A DNA stretch of 64,000 nucleotides from positions 27,686,162 to 27,750,161 of the forward strand of contig OU612067.1 of the NCBI GenBank assembly GCA_914767715.1, given 5' to 3'. The notes under the pieces were generated by a model that saw nothing but the letters and a program-made list of their open reading frames with translations, did not search any database and was not told the DNA's origin. A program made the translations under genes and the position numbers. Shown piece after piece: positions 31,781-42,668 of the stretch (positions are counted from its first letter, which is position 1; the number at the start of each line of letters is the position of its first letter). The stretch is from Membranipora membranacea. Taxonomy: Eukaryota; Bryozoa; Gymnolaemata; Cheilostomatida; Membraniporidae.

Positions 31781-34700
31781 TTAGTAGAGAACATATGGTT
31801 GATATTTAGCTGGCATCTTGGTTTGTCTGGATCTCTGCCATACTGCTTTAGTCTCAGCATTGATTTCTGAGGTTGGTGTAGCAACGAGGTTTGGAGCTGC
31901 TTTAGTTGGTGTACTTCTTGCTGATGTACTTGCTGCTGGTGTACATTCTGCTGGTGAACTCACCACTGGAGTTCCTCCTGTTGGTGTACTTCCTGCCACT
32001 GACTGGGCTCCCTCTTCGGTCTTGTCCGACTCAGGTTCAGATATAGGATGCAGGTCTGCACGATTTCATCTTACTGCCTTATCTGTACTGCTGTTTGAAA
32101 CTAGGTAAGAACGATCCGACAGCTGATCTACCACTCTTCCTTGTTGCCACTTGTACTTTTGAGATGCAAAGTCTCGCAGCAACACTGGCGAACCAATATT
32201 CAGCTGAGCAAGTTCCTTAGCTGAGCAATTAGAGTGATTTTGAGTAACTATCTTCTTCCTTGCCTTCTGGGTTAAGACATCAGTACACAGTGACTCTGCT
32301 GTTGGCAGAATAGATCTTGTGGAATGTCCAAAAATTCTTTGTGCTCGGGATGAGGACATTCCTGCTGTGGGGGTATTGCGATACTCCAAAAGAGCTAAGT
32401 AGGGATCATCAGCTCATTTCATCAGTCTTCTCTTGATTATTTTTACTGCTGCTTCTGCCTTGCCATTGGACTGCTGGTGCCCAGGAGATGAGAATGTATG
32501 TTTGAATCCCCACTCCCCACTGAATTTTGCAAATTCAGCTGAGACAAACTGCGGTCCGTTGTCTGAGTGTAGTTGATGAGGTATTCCATACCTCGCAAAA
32601 GCTTTCTTGCAGGTTTTGATAACTGATCTTGACTGCATATCAGACAGAGGCTCACACTCAAAGAAATCCGAGTAATAGTCTACCAACATCAAGTAATCTC
32701 TCCGTTTGTAGGTGAGTATATCCATCCCGATTTTACTCCAGGGGACATCAGGTATGTCATGGCTTTGAAGTGACTCATGCTGCTGCAATGGAGAGTCTAG
32801 TGCACAGGTTACACAGTTTTCAGTTTTCATCCGGATATCCTCTGCCATTTGCGGCCAGAATACTGCTCCACATGCTCTCCTGATGGTAGCTGCAGTACCT
32901 TGATGGCTAGTGTGAAGCTTGTTCAGTATCTCAGCTCTAGCCGTTATTGGTATGACTAGTCTGGAACCTTTATAGATGATGCCATCAAGCACTGCCAGTT
33001 CGTCCTTGTAGGAGTAGTAGGGTTTGACATCCTCTGAAATTAGACTCATCTTTCCTGGCCAGCCTGAAGTTATCAGAGATTGTAGCTGAATCATCACCGG
33101 ATCTTCACTTGAATATTGTTGAATCCTGTTATATGTAACTTCTGATACTGGCAGATCTTTTTTTAGGCTGCTAGTGGTTAGGTCGGACATCTCAACTGGT
33201 TCACTGTGAATATTTGTTCTGTAGATGTCCCAGCCTGTGGGTCACCAACAGGAGCTCTGGACAGCATATTGGCTGTAACTTGTTCAGTGCCCGGTCTGTA
33301 GTATACCTTCATTGGGTATCTCTATAGTGCCAACAACATTGATTGAAGGCGTTTTGGTGCTTTGTTGAGAGGTTTCTGAAATATTTGCTCCAACGGTCTG
33401 TGATCAGTATGAACTGTTACATCCGGGTTTCCGAAAACATATTGGTCATACTTCTGCATTCCATAAACTATTGCAAGAAGCTCTAACTCGATAGGTACGT
33501 AGTTCTTTTCACTGTCTGTCAAACTTCGTGAACCATAGCTCACAGGTTGTCCTTCTTGTAGAAATACCGCGCCAAGTCCTTCTGTACTTGCATCAGTTTG
33601 TACAACTACTGGTTGGTTGACATTGAAATACTTTGACGATGTTTTGGTGATGAGTCTCCTTATCTCATCAAACGCTCTCTTTTGGTCTTCTCCCAAACAA
33701 AGTCATCATCACCAACACCAATCATCCTTCTCAGGGGTTCACACTCGGCTGAGCAGTTAGGTATGAACTTGCTAGATAGTTGACATGACCAAGGAACCTC
33801 TGTATTCCCTCACCGTTGACAGGTGGTTTCATCTGTGTGATTGCTTGTATTTTACCAGGATCTGGTTTGACTCCCTTTAGTAATAAGATGGCCAATATAT
33901 GGCAGTTCTTCCAGAAGAAATCTGCATTTCTCCTTGTTTAGCCTGAGGTTAACTCGTCGGGCTCTAGTAAGCAGTCTCTCTAGCTCCTGGTTGTGATATT
34001 GCACTGCCTCCGCATGCCTGTCACCTTTCCCGTAAATTAGAATATCATCAGCCACTACAGTTACTCCTTGTAGACCACTCAGTGCATCAGAAAGCCTCCT
34101 CTGAAACTCCACAGGACTAGATGACAAGCCAAAGGGCATTTTCAACCATTTGTATTTGCCAAACGGCGTCCAGAATGTGGTAAGGTCACTTGACTTTTCA
34201 CTTAGTTTTATCTGTAAAGAACCATCCTTTGCATCACATAAAGAGAATACTTTAGCGCCATCCAGCTCACTGAGTACATAATCCAAAGTAGGCATCGGGA
34301 AGTGATTTCTCTGTATCACTTTGTTCAGACTAGTCGGGTCCAAACATACTCTTAGTGTCTCATTTGGTTTTCTCACTGCTACATGGTTATTTATCCATTC
34401 AGTTAGATAATCTACAGGACTCAGGATACCCTTCTTGGTGTATGACAATTTCTCTTTTAGATCTGTAACCATGGAGAGTGGTGCTTTTCTGTTATGACTT
34501 TGTCTTGGTACTGCATCACCATCTATTTCAATGTGATACTCACCAGGCAGACATCCACTTCAAAGACCTCTGGGTAGCTGCCAAGAATGTCATCTAGGTT
34601 GGCACTGCTTACTAAATTGACCCACTCCTCCCTGATAGTTATCAATCCAAGTTGAAGACAGGCATCGCCTGACAGAAGGCTGTGATTGCGAGTCTTGTGA

Positions 34701-35141
34701 ACTAGGAAGTACAGCTTTTTTCCCGCCACTTCCAGCTCACAACCTCCCAGTGCTCGAGTAATGGATCCATCAAACTGCTTGAGCTTTGACTGGTTGTTGT
34801 CCAAAACTGGTTTTCCGAGGTCAACATAATCTTTGTGATTGAGAATATTACAGGAAGCATCTGTGTCGATCTGAAACTGCACCTGTCTGTTGCTTGCATT
34901 GATACTGGCTCTAATTGTGGACATCAATTTCCTGTTCTTCCTTACTACCTGTATGCATAACAGGGAGTCATCTGAGCCATCACTGTCTTCTTCTACCATA
35001 TTCACTTGTTTCTTTGAACGACATAGAGCCTTCCAGTGATTGTATTTTCTGCAGTTATGACACTGACATTGATAGCGGACTTGGCTGATGGCGTTCCACC
35101 CGTTGGTAGTTCTTATCTTTCTTTCTGCAAACTTTGCATCC
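31781..35141 (-). pseudogene. Ty3/gypsy-type gag end and pol, decayed
   Basis: Read on the minus strand: a zinc knuckle CHNCRKYNHWKALC (about 35075-35035); protease 35005-34523 with FQIDTDASCN (DTG changed to DTD); reverse transcriptase 34472-33852 with HFPMPTLDYVLSELDGAKVF, WTPFGKYKWLKMPFGLS and VVADDILIY (the YADD box, here VADD); RNase H 33696-33322 with QTDASTEGLGAVF, ELELLAIVYG and HTDHRPLEQ; integrase 33190-32414 with an H-H-C-C finger (LHTSHQG ... CVTC) and all three catalytic residues in GMDIL, HSDNGPQF and GKAEAAV; a C-terminal tail 32389-31781. The order PR-RT-RH-IN is Ty3/gypsy. At least five frame breaks or stops separate the blocks, so it cannot act alone. No LTR pair was found at its edges. 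Confidence 0.85.
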
Positions 35142-35439
35142 CTGGTAAAGTATAGACATGAGCCCTTGGAAAGATTTTGAAAGATCGAAGCTGAACTAGT
35201 TGGAATAGCTCAGTGATTGTGGGCCCTCCAATGAACTTTCAAGTTGATAGCGATTGCAGCCACCCATTGGTTGTGAATGCTTGAATATAATGATGCTAGG
35301 GAATGAATCTCTGCAAGGTAACTGTTTTGGCGCCGAAAATTGGCGGCCGTGCTTTGACTTTTGCTCTCCAAGTTTTTCTGAATTTATCATATAATGGCAC
35401 ATAATAACAGCCTACTGTATCAACATTGATCGTAGAACA
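35142..35439. other. Spacer between two divergent retroelements
   Basis: Likely residual gag or 5' region of the gypsy element (minus) and 5' region of the non-LTR element (plus). No coding block is recognised. Confidence 0.3.
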
Positions 35440-37746
35440 CTATTAAGCATAGGAAGAAAGTCTGAAACCATCCAAAAGACACTCTGGAGCACTAAATACA
35501 AGGATTTAGTGAGAGCACAATCACCTGAGATTTTGCGGAGTAAAATAAGAGGCAAAAGATCAGGCACCAGGAACAGAGTAAGAGAGCCAAAATACCATGG
35601 CAAGATCAAGTCAGCATCACCAAGCATCTATCTCTCAAATGTGAATAGACTTTACAACAAGGTAAATCATCTGGAGGCCATAGTGACATCAAAATTCCTC
35701 CAGAATTGCTGTGTGTTAGCCTTGACTGAAACATGGCTTACTGAAAATCATTTAGACAGTTTAATCACTCTGAACGCATACTGGTCTATAAGGCACGATA
35801 GAGACAATAGAGCCACTGATAAAACAAAGGGTGTTGGTTTAATTGTTTATAATATAAACAATAGCTGGTGCGACATAGGTCATCAAATATCGATCCACAC
35901 CGATCCTACACTTGAGATGATGGCAATCAGACTAAGACCATTCTGGTTGCCAAGGAAAATCCCTTGTATCATCTTATTGGTTATTTACTGCTCTCTTGTT
36001 GGACCTTCAACTTCAACCGTTGTCAAGGAAGCAGTTTCAATGATAAACCATCAAATAGAAACACTAGAGAGAGGAAATCCCCAGGCTGCTATCATTGCTT
36101 TGGGCGATTTCAACAGTGCTTCCATCAGCCTACCTCACTTCAAACAGCAAGTGACCTGTTCAACCAGGGGTGAGAAAACCCTTGACAAATGTTATGTTAA
36201 TATCCAGAAGAAGAGCTACACTACCACCAAGCTGCCAAAAGTGGGTAAATCTGACCACCACTCTGCACTGCTCCTACCAACATACAATGGCATGGTCTAA
36301 TCTGAAATCTTTATTGAGATTGAAAGATTCTTAACAAGAGTGCTCTCTCGATGCTGGTATTTTGAATGTTTTCTATAATCGTTTTGAAAAGGCTAATGAA
36401 AGTCCTTTTTTGCCTGATATTGTTGACTGTGATGATTTCTTTACGTTTTCCGAAGTTTATGCTGTAGTGCGCAGTCTCCAGACGAATAAGAGCCCTGGAC
36501 CAGACCATCTGACTGCATGATTGCTGAAGACAGCTGCATCCTCGCTCACCGAACCTCTGCTGGCGTTATTCAATATGTCAGTGAAGCAAGGTACTATGCC
36601 ATCAGCATGGAAAGCAGCCACTATTAAGCCTCTACCAAAACTGTCTGGTGCATCGGAACCGAATGACTTCCGGCCAATAGCTTTGAAATCAGTCGTAGCA
36701 AAGTGTATGGGAAGGCTGATAGTGAGGCGCATAGCCCCACATCTCGATGACTCATCACAGTTCGCATATCAGCAGAATCGGTTGACTGAATCACTTTTAT
36801 TGACTCAGTAAGTCTCCATCTAGACAATAATGCTAAAAACTATGTTCGAACACTATTCATTGACTACACCAGCGCCTTTAATACTATAAGTCCGTCCCTG
36901 CTAATATCCAGACTCTTTGATTAAGATATTCATCCGAATATTCTTAACTGGCTTTACAGTTTCCTTACAAATTGCACACAACGTGTTATAACAACGTCCA
37001 ATTTTTCAGCATCTACGACAACATCTACTGGGAGCCCTCAAGGCTGTGCGCTCAGTCCGCTACTTTTCTCATTCTATGTATCCAGTATGCCAACACTCAA
37101 CTCCAATACCGAAATCCTCAAATATGCCGATGACACAGTCATACTAGAGTTTCTCACGAGTACCCAGCCATCGTGTCGCCAACAAGAAGCAGATCATCTA
37201 TAAGCTTGGTGCTGCGGACATGACCTGCTTCTTAACTCAAAGAAGACCAAAGAACTGGTTTTCAGCAATGCACGGGATAACCCGACCACACAACAGCTGG
37301 TAATAAATGGTTCCCCGATCGATCAAGTAACGGAGTTCGTGTATCTTGGTACTACGCTAACTACTAAACTTGACTTTACAGCCTCTGCCAACCGAACTGT
37401 AAAGAAAGCTAGAACTCGACTTCACATTATGACCAAGGTGTATCATCTGGGAATAGATACCAGATTGATTACATCATGCTACAAATCCTTCATCGAAAGC
37501 ATCCTACTCTACCATCTAGTAGTGATATATTCTCATCTTAGTGCAGACTCTAAAAAACATCTACAGCGAGTGGTGCGCTCAGCCGGTCGTCTCGCAGAAA
37601 GATATCACCTTCACCGCAGTAGCCGATCTCTACCACAACAAACTCGCTACAAAGAGTCTTCGCATGGTGGCAACCGAACAAACTCCTATGTTGACATTTT
37701 ACTCAATGCCCATCAGGCCGTTATTCCACCATCCGGTACAGAGTAA
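35440..37746 (+). pseudogene. Non-LTR retrotransposon (EEP endonuclease + RT), decayed
   Basis: The endonuclease piece (frame 35509-36300) has SNVNRLYNKVNHLE, ALTETWLTE, IALGDFN and KVGKSDHHSALLL, the metal-binding and catalytic blocks of the apurinic-type EEP domain. Downstream come RT blocks in shifting frames: MPSAWKAATIKPLPK, NDFRPIALKSVVAKCMGRL, FIDYTSAFNTI, STGSPQGCALSPLLFSFY, KYADDTVI (catalytic YADD) and the C-terminal TEFVYLGTTLTTKLDF. The SPQGCALSPLLFSFYV type is like Rex/L2-related clades of the Jockey group; clade is not settled. Breaks lie near 36300-36520, 36811, 36925 and 37200. No 3' tail or target duplication is obvious. Confidence 0.8.
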
Positions 37747-38074
37747 ACCTTCGCAAACTTTGTTTTAGAGCTAACTGTGTTCACTATTTAAATAGCGCTT
37801 TTTCCAAAAAAGTAAACTTTTTATATGAATTTTTATCCATTTATTTTTACCGTCCATACTTTTAACAAGAGAGCACTCACGTGAAGCATTATATTTCTCT
37901 AATTGATGAGACAAATAAACACATCACAAAAATCACAAAACTGGTGCCGTCAAAGATTGTCATTCATTCTCTCTATTACGCTTCTTTCTGTTTGGAGAGT
38001 TGGTATGGATTCATATGTTTTTATTTTAGCTTGGACAAGAAATTTAATTCATCCCATATCTTTGCCATCATTAG

Positions 38075-38157
38075 ACGATGAGAGCTCTGTCGAACCAGTT
38101 TCCTCCGACTCCCGATCTATAGATGACAGCAGGCTAGATTCTGATGATGATCAGTGA
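38075..38157 (+). CDS. Possible acidic terminal exon
   Basis: After acceptor TTTGCCATCATTAG the frame reads DESSVEPVSSDSRSIDDSRL then DSDDDQ and TGA. Composition and sharp splice site suggest a C-terminal acidic tail of a host gene or transposase. No partner exon was recognised. Confidence 0.35.
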
Positions 38158-38289
38158 GGTATAGACACAATGTAGTCTTGTCATCTTATGTACTTGCAAA
38201 CTCGATAGTATGACACTTCAAAGATTGTTAGCAGCAAGAACCTTCTTGGATGAGATACAGGCGTTATTGCTCGACTCTTGCATGGCTTA

Positions 38290-38622
38290 AGGTGTAGCTA
38301 GACAGGCCATGAAATCGCGTGGGGAGGCAATTCCACGCGTTGTTCATGCCAAACCATGCCGTTTGGCATGCTAACGATGCGTCTTTTCAAAGACCAGCAT
38401 GTATGTGTTGTTAACCACGTTTTGAACCTACACTTCTGTCATTGGCCAGTTGGTACAATAGAGCGAATTTAATTGGTCATTACACCTTACTCATTGGTCA
38501 TGGCTCATTGGTCACTCACTTAGCAATGTTGTCACAAGGGGGTGTGTTTAGCCTATGAAGCCACGCCCACCACGCGTGGGAAGACAATTCCACGCATTTC
38601 GTGGGCTCATGTAGCAAGGCCT
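38290..38622. mobile_element. PIF/Harbinger-type MITE, 333 bp
   Basis: Flanked by TTA on both sides (38287-38289 and 38623-38625), the 3-bp TWA duplication of Harbinger transposases. The right end, read inward, is AGGCCTTGCTACATGAGCC, sharing GCTACATGAGCC with the termini of the large element that starts at 39750. The left end is diverged (AGGTGTAGCTAGACAGGCC). Just inside both ends are GCGTGG...CAATTCCACGCG palindromes, and the centre has the palindrome GCCAAACCATGCCGTTTGGC. It has no frame. Confidence 0.8.
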
Positions 38623-39749
38623 TTAGACTGTGCTCGAAAAATCTATTAAGTAAATGTTTTGTTGAACTTGGTATTGTAACTTGTATTTTGACATCTTCTT
38701 GAGATTTTCTTTCTTGTAGTTAGCCTTAGGTCATGATACCTATGTACATGTCTCAGTGACTTATACTTCTCCCCCACTTTCCTTGTTATCTCCCCCTACC
38801 TAAAACTTAGTTTGCCTTCAACTCTTCAAAAACTCACATAGCTTCCTATAAACCTGAAACTATGTTTATTTTGGTTTTATGTTGTTAAATCTTAAAACAT
38901 ATAACCATAAAGTCTAAAAAAACAGTACTTTTTGAAGCATTTTTTAATTTTTGTCTTTCAGCGAAATTATAAGCGTGTTAACTCAAAAATTCACAGACTC
39001 ATTCGTCATGTTGATGCTGGGTATACATTTTTACTAAGATAGATTCTGCCTTTTTTGAGATGAGTTATCGCAAAAAAGCTACATTTTTATAGCAATTTAG
39101 AAGTTTAAATTTCAGAAATTCAAACTTCTAGCTGAGGCCTAGTTTAGACTGACAAACTGACAATTCAATGAATACACATAGCATTCATCCATTGTCTTAG
39201 GCTATTGTCTATCTATACATTTCAATGATAATAATATCTTTGCCATGTGGCTGGTATTGTTATCTCACACCGCAGCTCTAACAATGAATATTTAAGTTGA
39301 GCTGAGTTAAATATTGAGTATTTTGCAACAACTCATATGTATAGATGAATCATTGATAATGATGACATAACATGATGCTCAAATTAATTATCACTTTTCC
39401 ACCTTAATTTGTTATCCTGGGCCAGCTTCTCCCTGTTCTTAATCAACAAATAATTGAGGGCAACAAATTCGCTCATACATCTAGTTAAAACTGTGTTTGC
39501 ACTCGAGGTAATAATACTATAGCTTTGCACCAATTTGATCACTCATCTTACAAATATAAATCCTTAGCATTGAACCTTACAAAATGATAGCGCCAAGCTT
39601 TACTCAGCTGTCAAATTCCTCCCTCAGTTTATTAAGTATCGGCTGAAATTAGTGATTATCACTTCCTGATTAAACTTTGTTTTTTGCAACAATGTGAATT
39701 GTACAAAGAAAAAATTTAACATGTTTATCAATCGACTGCAGAACACTAA
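38623..39749. other. No gene recognised between MITE and Harbinger element
   Basis: AT-rich. The block TTTCTTGTAGTTAGCCTTAG (about 38709) recurs with changes at about 57738, so a further dispersed repeat is present. Confidence 0.3.
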
Positions 39750-39923
39750 AGCCATGGCTACATGAGCCGATTTTTACATCGATTTGGGGTCACGAGTTGA
39801 TACTTTTTATTGGCATCAAAAGTCATCTCATTCGAAATGTTTTGCACTCAGTGCCAGAAAACAATTTTTTTTTATAACAAAAAAAGAGAAACAGAAGGGA
39901 AATAATATCATCAATGATGTTGG

Positions 39924-42668
39924 TCAAGTCGATAATATATGGTTGAAAAGTAAAGTTTTGAATGAACTGAACTTCTCTTTAGATCTCAAATGTAACGGTA
40001 AAGAATTGTATGTAGCAGAAACTTTGTATCTTAGATTGTCTGTATGATATAAAAGTAAATGTTTATCACGAAAATTGAACTTGGTAGTGTTTTTAAATCC
40101 TCTATATATAAATGGTGGTGTTAAAAAATTGTTTATCTTATGCGCAAAAAGTGAAGTGAAATAACAAACAAGCTTAGGAAGAGGTAGGAGTTGTAATGAT
40201 TGTGTAATGGATTCGGTTGAAATGAGATAATACGGGATGTAATGCACATTGGCGATAATGCGTAAAGCCCGTTTTTGCAACAAAAATAATCTATTGAGGG
40301 CATTATTGCAGGACAAGTTGCCAATGATATGGATACCATATATAAGGTGACAATAGATAAACTGGAAGTAAAATGTGCGGGCACTTGCTATATCCAAGAA
40401 GTATCTCAAATTTTGAAGTAGGTAAACATTCCGTTGTACCTTTTTATATACATACTCTAGATGATCCTGCCATGAAAGCGAGTCATTCAACACAAAACCC
40501 AGAAGCCTTGTAGTTCTCTGTCTGTTTAGTTTTTCATGCCCTATGTACAGTTCCAGGTCATAAAGCGGATCTGAGATATTAAGTAGCATGTAATGAGATT
40601 TCTGAACATTTATAACCATCCGGTTACGATTGCACCAATCCAAAATGCCACTTAAATCTTCAGATGCCTTTGCCTTTAGTTGCTGAAGGTTTTTATTAGA
40701 TGACAGGAACACTGTATCATCAGCATATGCATATGATGATGAGTCTGATTTTGTTGAAGTTAATAAATCATTTATGAAGATGAGAAACAAAGTTGGTGCT
40801 AGGATTGAACCTTGAGGGACCCCTATTGTGATAGGCAATCTACAAGATTCAATATTATTGAGTTTAACAAACTGCCTTCTGTCTGTCAGAAAGGTGTCAA
40901 GAAGTTTTAACATATTTCCTCTGATGCCGCAAGCCTTCAACTTATTGTGTAGTAAAACATGGGATACACAGTCAAATGCCTTTTTAAAATCCAGAAAAAG
41001 TAATGTCATAACATTTCCATTAATTTTCTCCACCAAAGAGTCTGAAATAATTTTAAATAAACTGTCTGAACAAGAATGGCCTTTTCTAAATCCACATTGA
41101 AGCTCATGGATGATTTTGTTCTTAGTGAGATATTCTTGCAGATGGTGATTTATGTGTTTCTCAAATATTTTTGAAAGAACAGGCAAGACTGAAATTGGCC
41201 TATAATTTGATGGGTTATTTATATCCCCAGATTTATGTATTGGTGAAACTCGAGCTAGTTTCCATGTTGAAGGGAACTGTCCTTTGCTTAAAACCCTGTT
41301 AAACATATCGGTGACAATATCCACAATATAAGGCCAAACAAGCTTCAACATCTTCACTGTAATTCTGTCAGGTCCTGTACTTTTACTATCAGGAATGTGG
41401 AACAATATTCTTGTACATGTGAAAGGGGTGAATTGTGGTATGTCTGTCAAATTATGTTTGGATACGGGAAATGTCATCTCATCTGTTACAACAAGGTTTT
41501 TTGTGATTGATTTTGCAATGGATGTGAAATGGCTGTTAAATTGATCTGCACTCAAATTTGTCGCAGGGAAAGTCTCCTTCTTTTTATTCTTTAATACATC
41601 CCAAACAGGTTTTGTATTACCTTTAGACTCTTTAATAGTATTAGAAATAGCTCTTTTCTTCTTTTGTCTGATCATATTAGTGACATAATTTCGCTGTTTT
41701 TTATATCCTTCCCAATCACCGTTTTGTTTGAGTTGATCTCTGATTTTGATGTTCATTTTTACCTCATCATCCAACCATTTTGGAAGATTATGCGTTCTTA
41801 CAAAACGAGTCTTCTCAAACACGAGTTTTGATATAAGATGATTCAAATGGCTATAGAACTTCTCAAACATTGAGTCTATTGATCTTTCATACAGTACATA
41901 ACCAAAATTTTCCCTTGTGAATGTGTTAAAAATGTTTTCAGGTGTTGCAAATGAATAATCCAAAAATGTTACCTTACATCTTTGTTTAGATATTTTAACA
42001 TTTCTATCAATCTCTCTTGAAGCTACTATCATGAAATGATCACTCAGTGAATATTTGATGACACCAGATTTAGCAATATTGTCACTTTTACTTGAATAGA
42101 TGTGGTCAATTAGTGTCCTTGATGAATTAGTTATGCGAGTGGGTTCAGATATAAGTTGATTCAACAGTAGTGGAGAGGTAACATTATCTAACCACCTGTT
42201 TTTCGAAGTTGGATTCAGCAAATCAATATTGAAATCACCAAATATTATAATTTCATCGTTCAAACCATAACAACGCTCGACAAACTCTGAAAAGTCTGTG
42301 TTCCATGATGCTTTTGATTGGGGAGGTCTATATAAGTATGTGACCAAAAAACTCTTTTGGCTTCTGGGTCTGACCTTGACTGTTATACTCTCATCCATGT
42401 AAAGATCTAAATTTTCCAGATGTTCAATGACCAGTGAATCATGGACATAGCAGAGTAATCCCCCACCATTGTTACAGAGCCTATCCCTTCTTATCATCGT
42501 ATATCCTGGTACCTCATATAGGCAGCTGTCATCATTTTCATTCAAAAATGTTTCAGCCAAACACAGTATACTAAATTTGTGATCACTAAGAATTAAACGA
42601 ACCTCTTCCAGTTTGCTTGCCAATCCACGGATATTAAGATATGCGCTATAAAAATTCATTGCCATCAT
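39924..42668 (-). CDS. LINE ORF2: endonuclease-reverse transcriptase, 914 aa, intact
   Basis: An uninterrupted frame. Residues about 5-230 are an EEP endonuclease (LNIRGLASKLEEV, CLAETFLNEND, IIIFGDFNIDLL, LIDHIYSS, YSLSDHFMIV). Residues about 430-700 are a reverse transcriptase: STGPDRITVKMLK, ARVSPIHKSG, NYRPISVLPVLSKIFEKHI, LFLDFKKAFDCVSHVLL, GVPQGSILAPTLFLIFINDL and SYAYADDTVFLS with the catalytic YADD. The C-terminal part (LNRQRTTRLLGFVLNDSLSW and beyond) is the usual thumb and tail of Jockey/CR1-group LINEs; no RNase H or zinc finger is seen. The start overlaps the ORF1 stop as ATGA. The message side ends in an A-rich stretch about 50 bases after the stop (plus 39868-39890). Likely recently active; it performs target-primed reverse transcription of its own RNA. 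Confidence 0.92.
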   Translation of the reverse strand: MMAMNFYSAYLNIRGLASKLEEVRLILSDHKFSILCLAETFLNENDDSCLYEVPGYTMIRRDRLCNNGGGLLCYVHDSLVIEHLENLDLYMDESITVKVRPRSQKSFLVTYLYRPPQSKASWNTDFSEFVERCYGLNDEIIIFGDFNIDLLNPTSKNRWLDNVTSPLLLNQLISEPTRITNSSRTLIDHIYSSKSDNIAKSGVIKYSLSDHFMIVASREIDRNVKISKQRCKVTFLDYSFATPENIFNTFTRENFGYVLYERSIDSMFEKFYSHLNHLISKLVFEKTRFVRTHNLPKWLDDEVKMNIKIRDQLKQNGDWEGYKKQRNYVTNMIRQKKKRAISNTIKESKGNTKPVWDVLKNKKKETFPATNLSADQFNSHFTSIAKSITKNLVVTDEMTFPVSKHNLTDIPQFTPFTCTRILFHIPDSKSTGPDRITVKMLKLVWPYIVDIVTDMFNRVLSKGQFPSTWKLARVSPIHKSGDINNPSNYRPISVLPVLSKIFEKHINHHLQEYLTKNKIIHELQCGFRKGHSCSDSLFKIISDSLVEKINGNVMTLLFLDFKKAFDCVSHVLLHNKLKACGIRGNMLKLLDTFLTDRRQFVKLNNIESCRLPITIGVPQGSILAPTLFLIFINDLLTSTKSDSSSYAYADDTVFLSSNKNLQQLKAKASEDLSGILDWCNRNRMVINVQKSHYMLLNISDPLYDLELYIGHEKLNRQRTTRLLGFVLNDSLSWQDHLEYVYKKVQRNVYLLQNLRYFLDIASARTFYFQFIYCHLIYGIHIIGNLSCNNALNRLFLLQKRALRIIANVHYIPYYLISTESITQSLQLLPLPKLVCYFTSLFAHKINNFLTPPFIYRGFKNTTKFNFRDKHLLLYHTDNLRYKVSATYNSLPLHLRSKEKFSSFKTLLFNHILST

